Source of the DNA: JBGMEA01 sp964444065 | Lineage (GTDB): Bacteria > Bacillota > Clostridia > Eubacteriales > Anaerofustaceae | NCBI GenBank assembly: GCA_964444065.1 | Contig: CAYUFL010000018.1 | Span: 1 to 34,246 of the forward strand | Reading direction: 5' to 3' | Length of the DNA stretch: 34,246 bases | Shown here: in pieces, positions 16,396 through 25,010 of the stretch | How the letters are laid out: the number at the start of each line of letters is the position of its first letter | How positions within the stretch are numbered: the first letter of the stretch is position 1 | The notes under the pieces: generated by a model | Databases searched by the model: none | What the model was told of the DNA's origin: nothing | What the model saw: only the letters and a program-made list of their open reading frames with translations | Position numbers and translations under genes: made by a program

Positions 16396-17858
16396 TATTT
16401 TTTAAAATCAAACAGATGGCCGAATACTTTTCCGGCTGCACGGGTTATAAATTTCACATCTTCCCAGCTGCGGATCCCAACAATTCGCCTGAATATGAAC
16501 TCCGGACTGAATGCGACCTTATATACCGACTGAACGGCTTCTTTGATATAATCATCGCCGACGGGGGTTTTCATCACCGGGCGGCGCTGATCATATTCTT
16601 CATACTCCTCGGTTGCAAGCCACCCGTTATCCATACACTCTTTATGCAACGGTGTTCCGGGATAAGGGATCAAAACAGTAGCCTGCAAAGTATGCGCATA
16701 TCCTTTTTTTAATATCTCTCTTCCAAGTGAAACAGTATTCTGTATCTCCTCTTTCCCCTCCCACGGATACCCGAACATAATCGTAATGTGAGGTGAAAGT
16801 CCGGCTTTCTTTGCCATTTTGCAACTATTAACCATATCTTCAATCTTTTCGCCTTTTATGATCCTATCAAGAGTTGCTTGATTTGCACTCTCCAAACCAA
16901 ACAACACAAAACGAAAGCCTGCTTTTTTCATCAGATTATATTCATCCTGAGATAATGCGCAAAATCTCATATTGCAGTCCAATATTACTTTTTTGTTGTA
17001 TCCACGTTCGATCATACCTTCACAAAAATCATGCAACCATTGTCCGATCGGAAATGCTCCAGAATCATCCATGATTTCCTTCACTCCGTATTTTTCGATC
17101 AGAATGCCGATCTCGTCCAATAAATTTTCCGGACTTCTCATATGGTAGGAAGGATATAATGTCGTCCAGCTGCAAAACGTGCATTTATGATGCCAGCAGT
17201 CCCGAGCTGCCATCGTATAGGTTCCGGGCAATCTTGAATAATTCCCGTTTTTTTCGCTGTACAACTTCCATTTGGTCAAATCTCTGTCTATGAACGGTAA
17301 AGTGTTCAGATCGTGATTTAAAACGAAAACACCGCTGTTGCATACTCTTCCATCTTTTCTGTAGTAAACCCCAGCTTCCATTTCAGCTTCAGTCACCGCC
17401 ATTTGATTTGCCGATAATATATCGCATAAACCGGCAATCAAAAAGTCATAATCCCCACCGGTCAAGATATAATCCACCGGGCAGGCATTCATCGACTCTT
17501 CAGGGAAAGCAGTCACATGATCACCCACCATGACAACAAGTGTATCGGGAGAAATCTCTTTTAATGTTTTAATAATTTCCCAATGCATCCTTACAACTGG
17601 AGTCTTGGTCTCTATCATCACTAAATCAAAATTTTCGTTTTTGTAATATTCAAGATAACGATCATATTTCCATTCTTCGGCAATTGCATCGTTCCAAACA
17701 ACCTCATGACCTTTATCTTTCAGCAGGCTTGCAGCTGATGCAGGAACCATAGGATAAATATATGTCGGATTATTGAACCATTGAAATTGACGATTCTGCC
17801 CCAAAAGGGGGACTCCTTTTTCGCTCTCCAACGGGGGATAAGATATTGCTATTTTCAT
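16395..17858 (-). CDS. B12-binding-type radical SAM protein
   Basis: A 487-residue enzyme. The N-terminal third (about 35-150) reads like a cobalamin-binding Rossmann domain, with VMVGDHVTAFPEE and YILTGGDYDF; the DxHxxG motif for base-off B12 is not evident. The radical SAM barrel starts near 215, and the cluster cysteines are C221, C226 and C229 in RDCWHHKCTFC, a CX4CX2C spacing instead of the usual CX3CX2C. LFGLESANQATLDRI, IMFGYPWEG and LIPYPGTPLH are normal barrel motifs. Relatives include methyltransferases and ring-forming enzymes; substrate unknown, perhaps a sugar or carrier lipid. GGAG lies 6 bases before the ATG. Confidence 0.85.
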   Translation of the reverse strand: MKIAISYPPLESEKGVPLLGQNRQFQWFNNPTYIYPMVPASAASLLKDKGHEVVWNDAIAEEWKYDRYLEYYKNENFDLVMIETKTPVVRMHWEIIKTLKEISPDTLVVMVGDHVTAFPEESMNACPVDYILTGGDYDFLIAGLCDILSANQMAVTEAEMEAGVYYRKDGRVCNSGVFVLNHDLNTLPFIDRDLTKWKLYSEKNGNYSRLPGTYTMAARDCWHHKCTFCSWTTLYPSYHMRSPENLLDEIGILIEKYGVKEIMDDSGAFPIGQWLHDFCEGMIERGYNKKVILDCNMRFCALSQDEYNLMKKAGFRFVLFGLESANQATLDRIIKGEKIEDMVNSCKMAKKAGLSPHITIMFGYPWEGKEEIQNTVSLGREILKKGYAHTLQATVLIPYPGTPLHKECMDNGWLATEEYEEYDQRRPVMKTPVGDDYIKEAVQSVYKVAFSPEFIFRRIVGIRSWEDVKFITRAAGKVFGHLFDFKK

Positions 17859-17871
17859 TGTTTACTCCCTA

Positions 17872-18825
17872 CTAACGTATTAACTTTTTACTAAATAATC
17901 CCTGCAAGAAACAAATCCCGTATCCAAGATGAGTCATAAATATTCCTAACAAGGCTAAAATGAATATTTTGATACTGCCGGCATTTTTAATACTGACTGC
18001 AGCAAGAATAAAGTATAAGGCCAGTATTCCTGAATAAACCCACCACAGTATGGGTACAAAAAAACAAACAACAGGCCCGAGTACTACACCCAAAAAAAAC
18101 AGAGTCGGTATAAAATACTGAATCCTAAGGCTCGTTTCGGGTAAAACCTTCGCAAAATAACCTCTGTGCTTCGCATAATTTGTCGCTTGTTTTAAATGAG
18201 CCCGAAACAATGGTCTCCTGTGATGATAAACCAACACATCCGGTCTGTACAGCAATCTTTTTTTTGCTTTATGCGTTATATCCAAACATAATTTTGTATC
18301 TTCACCGGGGTAAAAACTCGAATCGTAACCACCGACAGATTCAAATACGTCTCTCTTCACAATCAAATTCACTGAGGGAATATCATCATCATCATGCGGC
18401 GTTCCCGGGAGATATCTATAAATATATTTTCCACTGCATAAAAAGCTTTCATAAACTTTTCCTCCGGCTCTGTTCATTGCCTCATCGCTTTCTACTGTAA
18501 CAGCGGGACCGCCCACAGCACCGACATCTTCTTCCTGAAGCGCATTTACTGCATTATTAAGCCAGTCCATACGGGGATATGCATCGTCGTCAATAAAAGC
18601 AAATATTTCACCCTCGGCATAATCCAATGCCATATCTCGTTTTTCTGCTGGCCCGACTTTTCCGCTCGGTATCACCCTTGTCTTCGGGAATGTTTCCCCC
18701 GTTGACTCATCTGGAAAAATAAGTATTTCATAATTATCATATTGCAACGATAAAAGGTGAGGCATCGCCTCACGAATATAATCATTGATTTCTTTAACGG
18801 GAATAATAATTGAAACTTTTTGCAT
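17872..18825 (-). CDS. GT2 glycosyltransferase with C-terminal membrane segments
   Basis: A 317-residue GT-A enzyme: VSIIIPVKEINDYIREAM at the start, ILIFPDESTGE as nucleotide-binding strand, EGEIFAFIDDDAYPRMDW near 92-109 with the DDD metal site, and GEDTKLCLDI further on. The last 90 residues hold three or four hydrophobic segments. The ATG at 18825 has AGG about 9 bases upstream; a GTG at 18828 would add one residue. It lies 13 bases before the radical SAM gene and 31 bases after the polyprenyl-phosphate GT2, so the three appear co-transcribed. Donor and acceptor unknown. Confidence 0.85.
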   Translation of the reverse strand: MQKVSIIIPVKEINDYIREAMPHLLSLQYDNYEILIFPDESTGETFPKTRVIPSGKVGPAEKRDMALDYAEGEIFAFIDDDAYPRMDWLNNAVNALQEEDVGAVGGPAVTVESDEAMNRAGGKVYESFLCSGKYIYRYLPGTPHDDDDIPSVNLIVKRDVFESVGGYDSSFYPGEDTKLCLDITHKAKKRLLYRPDVLVYHHRRPLFRAHLKQATNYAKHRGYFAKVLPETSLRIQYFIPTLFFLGVVLGPVVCFFVPILWWVYSGILALYFILAAVSIKNAGSIKIFILALLGIFMTHLGYGICFLQGLFSKKLIR

Positions 18826-18856
18826 CACACCATACCTTATCTTGAATTACACAGTA

Positions 18857-19606
18857 TTACTCTTTTTCATCATAATATCTCAAAATGTAAAGCCTGTAAA
18901 AAATTGCCATCGTATCTTTCGCAACATTAAAAATATCTTTCAGATGAATACGACTCCCAAATCGACCTCGCTGATATACCAATTGGATCGGAGCTGATTC
19001 GATTTTGTACCCTCTTCGATTCAATATTGCAAGCACTTCAATATCATAAGCAAATCTTTTAACTAAAATTTTCTCCATAACTGGCTTGATCGCATCTGCC
19101 TTAAAAAGTTTCAACCCCGTTTGCGTATCTTTTACCTTCAGGCGAAATAATATTCGCAACACAAAATAATAACCCCAACTGATTACCTTCCGATGCCAAG
19201 GATACTCCACATCACTTTCTGGATGCATTTTTGATCCTATCACAATATCGGCATCTTTATCAATCATAATCTGTATAAATTTTTCCAATTGTTTCGGATG
19301 TAGATCCAAATCTGAATCGCAAAATGCTACATACTCCCCATTTGCCGCTTCAGTACCGGCACACAATACGTGACCTTTACCTTTATTCGGCTGACTGTCG
19401 ATCACAGTAATATGCCCGTCTTCTTTTGCTGCACGATTCGCCTCATTGAGTGTTTGATCGATACTCCCGTCATTTACAACGATGATTTCATACCGAGGCA
19501 GAAATAAACCAATAGAATTCGAAGTCGTCAATGCATTGAGATAAATATTTTCTTCTTCATTGTACGCCGGTAAAATAACACTTAACTTCCCGAAATTGTC
19601 GAACAT
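18857..19606 (-). CDS. Dolichyl/polyprenyl-phosphate-sugar synthase-like GT2
   Basis: A 249-residue GT2 of the DPM1/ALG5 type, which moves a sugar from a nucleotide donor to polyprenyl phosphate on the inner membrane face. Motifs: LPAYNEEENIY at 12-22, VVNDGSIDQT, AFCDSDLDLHP (metal site), TQTGLKLFKADA and FAYDIEVLAIL, all in the order of that family. There is no membrane segment, as in DPM1. GGAGGA lies 5 bases before the ATG. A flippase lies immediately upstream (70 bases), and two GT-C proteins lie later in the operon, so it may supply the lipid-linked sugar they use. Confidence 0.87.
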   Translation of the reverse strand: MFDNFGKLSVILPAYNEEENIYLNALTTSNSIGLFLPRYEIIVVNDGSIDQTLNEANRAAKEDGHITVIDSQPNKGKGHVLCAGTEAANGEYVAFCDSDLDLHPKQLEKFIQIMIDKDADIVIGSKMHPESDVEYPWHRKVISWGYYFVLRILFRLKVKDTQTGLKLFKADAIKPVMEKILVKRFAYDIEVLAILNRRGYKIESAPIQLVYQRGRFGSRIHLKDIFNVAKDTMAIFYRLYILRYYDEKE

Positions 19607-19676
19607 GAATGTCCTCCGTCTAAATTGTCACTGCATACGCCATTTTAGCATAGCACTCTGCTCATGACGCTCCATT

Positions 19677-20966
19677 TCAATGCGATTCGAGGCGATTTTG
19701 CTGAATCTTTGCAATCATTAAATCCAATATAACACCGGATGCAAGGCATCCTGATATACCGTAAAGTAATTGCGGAATCGAACTGTGGAACAAAACAACA
19801 GCGAAACCGCTGAATACTATACTCAAAGCTAATGAAAGTACAAGCGGCTTTGAATTACTCACAGCCAACTGATAATTCATTAAAATCATGAAAAAGGTAA
19901 CAGGTATAATTAATACCGAAATTGGCAACATATATTGAGCCGCAGTGATATACTGTGCTCCATACATAATTTTGATTACAAACTCAGAAAAAAGATTCAG
20001 AACCACCGCACATGCAATTGCAATTCCGCCTCCGTATATCAATGATTTACTAAGCAATCGCTTTATACTACTGCCATTTTCCATGCGTTCCGCGGCAATC
20101 GGAAACATTGCAGCAACAATCGCTGAGGCCACATACATACTTATTTTTCCCAAAACCATGGCTGAAGAATAATATCCGGCTTCTTCAGAAGTAAAAAAGT
20201 ATTTTACTAGCAAAATATCACTGTTTGCAATAATACTGATAAATATCTGAGCCAACAATACTTTGGACAAATATCGCCCAAATCCATTCAGTTTGAATGC
20301 TGTAACATTCGCTGCCTGTTTCGTTTTAAATACATCCCTTACATGGTACAAACCATATAATGTTGCAACAATAATTCCCAACAGGATTGCAGTGATCACT
20401 CCGAATAATTGATATCCCAATAATACCAACGCTATACTGAAGAGCAATTTTCCCAGAGTTGCAATTAATCCGGTGATTCCATAATGAAAGAATCTCTTCA
20501 TCCCCTGAAGAACACCCAACGCGATTGAGTAAAACGTGCTGATCGCAATGACAAAAAAAGTAAAAATGATCAGCCGGCTATCATTTATTTTGAAAATATC
20601 GCTGATGCCAGCAGAGAATACTGTGCTGGAAATGATTACCACAACCGCAAATATTGCAATGAGCCAAGACATCTTGGTAAATAATCTGCGGATATTCTCA
20701 TATTGTGAATTTGAAGCAAGTTGCACTGTATATTTTGCCGTTACCATTGTAAATATTGTTGAAATTACAGACACAATAGAAATCATCGACAATAGCGCAG
20801 TCAGAGTTCCGTAATCTTCAACAGAGAGCAAATTACCCATCAATATTTGAAACAGGTAATTTAAAAAATTGCTGCTCATCATAATAACAAACAATAATAT
20901 GCTATTATACTCTAATTCGTAACCCTTTTTAAAATTACTAATTGTGTTTTTATCAATATTTCGCAT
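19677..20966 (-). CDS. Oligosaccharide flippase (MOP/MVF superfamily, Wzx-like)
   Basis: A 429-residue membrane protein with about 12 hydrophobic helices. The early LLSVEDYGTLTALLSMISIVS pattern is the conserved F/Y-G loop of polysaccharide transporters, and SEEAGYYSSAMVLGKI in the middle repeats it. Such proteins flip polyprenyl-linked sugars across the membrane. It is separated by 123 bases from the GT4 gene upstream, the largest gap in this gene train, and a possible promoter lies there. The ribosome binding site before the ATG is poor. Either a lipid-linked oligosaccharide or the product of the GT2 directly downstream could be its cargo. Confidence 0.85.
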   Translation of the reverse strand: MRNIDKNTISNFKKGYELEYNSILLFVIMMSSNFLNYLFQILMGNLLSVEDYGTLTALLSMISIVSVISTIFTMVTAKYTVQLASNSQYENIRRLFTKMSWLIAIFAVVVIISSTVFSAGISDIFKINDSRLIIFTFFVIAISTFYSIALGVLQGMKRFFHYGITGLIATLGKLLFSIALVLLGYQLFGVITAILLGIIVATLYGLYHVRDVFKTKQAANVTAFKLNGFGRYLSKVLLAQIFISIIANSDILLVKYFFTSEEAGYYSSAMVLGKISMYVASAIVAAMFPIAAERMENGSSIKRLLSKSLIYGGGIAIACAVVLNLFSEFVIKIMYGAQYITAAQYMLPISVLIIPVTFFMILMNYQLAVSNSKPLVLSLALSIVFSGFAVVLFHSSIPQLLYGISGCLASGVILDLMIAKIQQNRLESH

Positions 20967-21033
20967 TAAAATTTCTAGACACTATGACCGTTTGTCACGA
21001 CATCATTCCCTTATCATTTGTTTAGTCAATATT

Positions 21034-21061
21034 ATTATACCAGTTTATCTTTTTAGATCAA
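21034..21061 (-). promoter_or_regulatory. Possible sigma-A-type promoter for the flippase and downstream genes
   Basis: On the minus strand TTGATC (21061-21056), a 16-base spacer, then TATAAT (21039-21034) preceded by TGG, which makes an extended -10. The predicted start near 21027 leaves a leader of about 60 bases to the flippase ATG. Confidence 0.55.
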
Positions 21062-21089
21062 ACTCGTTTGCTTTATTAATTGAAACAAC

Positions 21090-22271
21090 TCATGAAATTT
21101 CTGCTATTTCATTGATTAAAGAGATCATTTTCCCTATAATGCATTCCCATTGATAGTTTACATTGATATATGTAATTCCGTTGCGCCCCATTATTTCAGC
21201 AACAGACTGATTATCTTGAATAAAATTAAGCGCCTTCTCAAACTCAAAAAAATTGGTAAAATACAATCCGGCGTTACTTCTTACACAATGACCTTTCAGC
21301 ACATCACAATTCCCATTAACCAGAACAGGAACACCTAAAGCCATACTTTCCAGTACAACTATTGATAAACTTTCAAATTCAGAAGCCAATACGAGACAAC
21401 GAGAATTTTTAATTAATCCGAATTTATCTTCATCACTCACAAATCCTAAGCCTACAATGTCTTCGTCGTTGGGAATTGCCATAACCGATTTGCCGATAAG
21501 CGCCAGCTTTAAATTACCGGGGTTTCTTTTCTTATAGGACTGAAAATAGGTAAATAGCTTTTTGCAACCCTTGGATTCATCAATGCGCCCAACATAAAGA
21601 ATGTAAGAACCAAGTTTGAATTTTTCTTTTATTTTCGACTCCGGAATTTCATCCGGAAAATCAATTCCGACTCCGGTGATAATGTTAGGTGTTTTCTTGG
21701 TATGAAAATGCTTTTCAACAAAAGCTTTTTCTTCGATGGTATTGTAAATCAAGCCCTTGGCATTGCGAAAAACTTTTTTATAATGATTCAAATAAATTGG
21801 CGGTTCATCATGTGCAGTAGGTATCAGAATTGCATTTTTCATTTTCCGATCCGAAAGACAGACAGCAGAAATATAATATAAATAAGTCATAAACAAAACC
21901 GCATCATACTCCGCATAATAAACACGCAAATATTCCGTCAATTCCGGGCAATACGGACCCTGTTCGTCAATCCATCGTTTTTCAAGTGCTTTATGGTGAT
22001 GACTTTTCGAAAATATTTGCACGGAAATGCCATCAAACTGTTCCTGGTTGCGCTCTTGTGACACCGGATACCTGATTATGTTGACCCCATTGATTATCTC
22101 TTTTCCCTGCGGATATTCATTCTTCCATGTCACATAATCTATGGCACAGGTTGTAAATACCGTCACATCATAATATGGTGTCAGTTTCTCGGCAAGCTGT
22201 CTGCAAAGAAGCTCGGCTCCGCCGTTTACCTCTAGTCCGTAGCGCTGAGAAACCATTGCGATTTTCCTCAT
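21090..22271 (-). CDS. GT4 family glycosyltransferase
   Basis: A 393-residue GT-B enzyme. MVSQRYGLEVNGGAELLCRQLAEKL at the N terminus is the acceptor-side glycine-rich entry, ILYVGRIDESKGCKKLF opens the donor domain near 225, and ASEFESLSIVVLESMALGVPVLVNG carries the E-x7-E motif. Its ATG overlaps the previous stop by four bases (ATGA), so it is translationally coupled. It is patterned like the protein encoded directly upstream (22268-23461), including a GGAE motif and a conserved central PTAHDEPPIYLN, suggesting tandem duplication. Donor unknown. Confidence 0.9.
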   Translation of the reverse strand: MRKIAMVSQRYGLEVNGGAELLCRQLAEKLTPYYDVTVFTTCAIDYVTWKNEYPQGKEIINGVNIIRYPVSQERNQEQFDGISVQIFSKSHHHKALEKRWIDEQGPYCPELTEYLRVYYAEYDAVLFMTYLYYISAVCLSDRKMKNAILIPTAHDEPPIYLNHYKKVFRNAKGLIYNTIEEKAFVEKHFHTKKTPNIITGVGIDFPDEIPESKIKEKFKLGSYILYVGRIDESKGCKKLFTYFQSYKKRNPGNLKLALIGKSVMAIPNDEDIVGLGFVSDEDKFGLIKNSRCLVLASEFESLSIVVLESMALGVPVLVNGNCDVLKGHCVRSNAGLYFTNFFEFEKALNFIQDNQSVAEIMGRNGITYINVNYQWECIIGKMISLINEIAEIS

Positions 22272-23461
22272 GACTCATTATCACATACTTTCTTAAAATA
22301 ATCAGTATATTTTTGTACGATTACATCCCACATAAAGTTATGCAATACATATTCTCTGCCGTTCTCACCCATCTCATCAGCGATGTCTGGATGATACAAA
22401 AAATAATTTATACATGATTCAAATTCAAAATAATCTTTAAAATAAAGACCGCCTTTTGATTCACGAGCAAAATGCTTGGTCACCGCACATTGCTCATTAA
22501 CTAAGATTGGTCTTTTGCATAACCAGCTTTCCATAATCACCAAAGAAAAACTTTCGTTCTGCGAAGGCTGACATAAGAACAAAGCACCTGCTGCTGCATT
22601 ATATTTATCTTCATACGTAACAAACCCCAAATCATAAACATCGTCCCGAACAAAAGAAGGGACCTCTATTTCTCCACCTCCCAGCAAAATCAGTTTCAGT
22701 TTGTTCTTCATTCTCTTCTTATACATTGCAAAATATCTTAACAATATATCAACATTTTTCCCGACATCTTTCCTGCCCATATATAAAATATAAGGCTCTT
22801 TAATATTATAACGTTCTAAAAAAATATCTTTATTAAAAGTAATTTCGCTGAATCCACCTCCGCCCAAAACAGCGCTATATACATTATCTAATTGATAAAG
22901 CTTTTTAGTTAAATCAGCTTCCGGTTTCGACAAAAAAATCATTCCGGCAACCTTTGAAAATCTATCTCGAAAGATATTCATATACGCATAGGATTCATCA
23001 TGCAAACATGGAATTATGATTGACTTTTCAGGACAAACTGAACAGCCATTGTAAGTGGTTCCAAACATATATGGAATAAAAACAAACAAAGAATACTCCG
23101 ATTTATTATTATCCATATACCTATACAATCGCTTGCTGTTAATCATGTGCCTTGCGTAAATTTGTTCTTCATCGGAATTAATCTTTATTCCTTGCATGAG
23201 TTTATGATTTACTCCGTCAAAAAGCTCTCTATTCCTTTTGTCAGCTTTAAATCTTCTGACAGTCAGCCCACATTCACGATATTCGCCCTCAGTATAATAA
23301 TTATACCCCCAATCACTGGCAAATTCTTTGACGCAAGTGGTCAGAATTTCAACCGGAACATTTGCAGACGACAGATGTGTAGCCAAGCCGCGCAATTCCG
23401 CTTCGGCACCTCCCGGAATGTTTTCTCCAAACCATGGTGTTACAAAACCGATTTTTTTCAT
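22268..23461 (-). CDS. GT4 family glycosyltransferase
   Basis: A 397-residue GT-B enzyme: VTPWFGENIPGGAEAELRGLATHL at the N terminus (positions about 6-29), ILYMGRKDVGKNVDILLRYF opening the donor domain, and SQNESFSLVIMESWLCKRPILVN with the E-x7-E motif. I start it at the ATG at 23461, which overlaps the upstream stop as ATGA and has AGGGGGA in front; a TTG at 23467 is a weaker option. It is a likely paralogue of the next gene. It forms a coupled block of three GT4 genes. Confidence 0.9.
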   Translation of the reverse strand: MKKIGFVTPWFGENIPGGAEAELRGLATHLSSANVPVEILTTCVKEFASDWGYNYYTEGEYRECGLTVRRFKADKRNRELFDGVNHKLMQGIKINSDEEQIYARHMINSKRLYRYMDNNKSEYSLFVFIPYMFGTTYNGCSVCPEKSIIIPCLHDESYAYMNIFRDRFSKVAGMIFLSKPEADLTKKLYQLDNVYSAVLGGGGFSEITFNKDIFLERYNIKEPYILYMGRKDVGKNVDILLRYFAMYKKRMKNKLKLILLGGGEIEVPSFVRDDVYDLGFVTYEDKYNAAAGALFLCQPSQNESFSLVIMESWLCKRPILVNEQCAVTKHFARESKGGLYFKDYFEFESCINYFLYHPDIADEMGENGREYVLHNFMWDVIVQKYTDYFKKVCDNES

Positions 23462-24543
23462 AGACAAGAATCCCCCTGCATAAATGATTCAATCATATCC
23501 AAAAATCGGTTGCTAACTTTCTCATAAGAGAAATCATTCAACCTTATTTTTTGCTTAGCTATAATTGCAGTTCTTAGATTTTGATCTGATACAATTCGAT
23601 CTATTATTTTTGCTATCAATACAGGATCTTTATCATCTACCAAAATACCGCTTCCGCCAAGGGTATATGGGATTGCGGTACTCCCAAATGCAATGATCGG
23701 CACATTAAAATACATCGCTTCCACGAGTGGCACACAAAAACCTTCATGTGCGCTCATGCATAAAAAAATATCAGCTATTCTGTAATACGCTAAAATTGAT
23801 TCAAAAGGAATATGTCCTGTAAAAATAACATCCTGCAAATGTAATGCTTCAGCATATCCGATTAATTCTTGATAATATTTTTCCATTCCGTTATACGAAC
23901 CGACTAAAATCAATCTGGATTTGGGATTGATATATCTTTTATAATAACAAAAAATTCGGATCACGTCTTCATGTTTTTTGTTCGGTGCGATTCTCCCGAC
24001 AAAAATAATATTCGTCCAATCATCCTGATATAAATCAATTGTATTTTGATCAGGAGCGTGCTCGTAATCGTGAAATGGAATCAATATCGGTCGCACATCA
24101 ATCGGACATTGATATCCGGCACATATCAAGTCATTTTTATTATAGGCAGAATCAGCTAGACAGTAGTCAATCTGACCTGACAGATATTGCATCCCCTCAT
24201 AACCTTTAAAAGTGAGATTGTAATACATCATACTGTATGGTGAAAAAAATTCCGGCGGCGTAATATTATGATATATCAAAATTTTTCTACATCGATAATT
24301 ATTTAAAATGTAATTCAATCTGGTGCCGGTAGACAGATGATAAATGATAACGTCATCTTTTTTGATTTTTTTCAGTCTGTTGATATAGTGAATAAATTTA
24401 TCTTTATGCAGTCGTTTATCAATACCTTCAGCGTAAATTGCTGTCCGAAATCCTTTTTTTTTCAATAAATGATAAATCGCAATTGCATCATTCCCGACAG
24501 CATCTCCATATGATACAGTTGATAAAATTTGCACAATTCGCAT
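23458..24543 (-). CDS. GT4 family glycosyltransferase
   Basis: A 361-residue GT-B enzyme. It starts IVQILSTVSYGDAVGNDAIAIYHLL, then LIYHNITPPEFF, FVGRIAPNKKHEDVIRIF at the donor domain entry, and MSAHEGFCVPLVEAMYFNVPIIAFGSTAIP with the E-x7-E motif. The AVGNDA and HNITPPEFF patterns match GT4 enzymes found next to Wzm/Wzt exporters. GGAG lies 6 bases before the ATG; the coiled-coil gene ends 3 bases upstream. Donor unknown, possibly GDP- or dTDP-rhamnose. Confidence 0.88.
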   Translation of the reverse strand: MRIVQILSTVSYGDAVGNDAIAIYHLLKKKGFRTAIYAEGIDKRLHKDKFIHYINRLKKIKKDDVIIYHLSTGTRLNYILNNYRCRKILIYHNITPPEFFSPYSMMYYNLTFKGYEGMQYLSGQIDYCLADSAYNKNDLICAGYQCPIDVRPILIPFHDYEHAPDQNTIDLYQDDWTNIIFVGRIAPNKKHEDVIRIFCYYKRYINPKSRLILVGSYNGMEKYYQELIGYAEALHLQDVIFTGHIPFESILAYYRIADIFLCMSAHEGFCVPLVEAMYFNVPIIAFGSTAIPYTLGGSGILVDDKDPVLIAKIIDRIVSDQNLRTAIIAKQKIRLNDFSYEKVSNRFLDMIESFMQGDSCL

Positions 24544-24546
24544 GTG

Positions 24547-24990
24547 TTACTCCTGAATCTTGCCCAGTTTATTTTCAAGGTGCTCTATTTTTTCTGCCAT
24601 TTCATTCAGGCGAATTTGCATCCCTTCGTTTTCCACGATATAATTTCGAAGCGAATTCATCGCACGAACCGCAGCTGTATTGAAATTCATTTGGTCAAGA
24701 ATCAATGGCTGAACATAAAATCGCACAAGCTTGCGAATCGATTTTTTTATCAAACGCGAGATAGTATTCCCGCCGACATCACGATTTACACTATATAAAT
24801 AATAGTAATTCATATCGCTGACATTTCCTAATAAGATCATTAAATCAAACGGTTCCGCATGCTCGCCTAGTAAAGTATTCTTATTATCAGCATATAATTC
24901 TTCAAATCGCAATATTTCATATTCCAAACCCTTTTCCTTAATTTCTTGGCGAATCTGTTCCATGATTTCTTCAACGTTTATTTCGGACAT
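24547..24990 (-). CDS. Small stand-alone coiled-coil protein of the Wzm/Wzt operon
   Basis: A 147-residue protein without a catalytic motif. It begins MSEINVEEIMEQIRQEIKEK, a helical start often seen at the N terminus of glycosyltransferases and methyltransferases in clostridial cell-wall loci. A basic amphipathic stretch, LIKKSIRKLVRFYVQPLILDQ, lies in the middle and could sit on the membrane. The last 40 residues (NEMAEKIEHLENKLGKIQ) look like a coiled coil. I start at the ATG at 24990: AAGGAG lies 7 bases upstream, and the longer reading from 25008 would translate that site. It lies directly after wzt. A scaffold or chain-length role is conceivable only. Confidence 0.75.
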   Translation of the reverse strand: MSEINVEEIMEQIRQEIKEKGLEYEILRFEELYADNKNTLLGEHAEPFDLMILLGNVSDMNYYYLYSVNRDVGGNTISRLIKKSIRKLVRFYVQPLILDQMNFNTAAVRAMNSLRNYIVENEGMQIRLNEMAEKIEHLENKLGKIQE

Positions 24991-25010
24991 TCTCAGTCTC
25001 CTTATCACCC

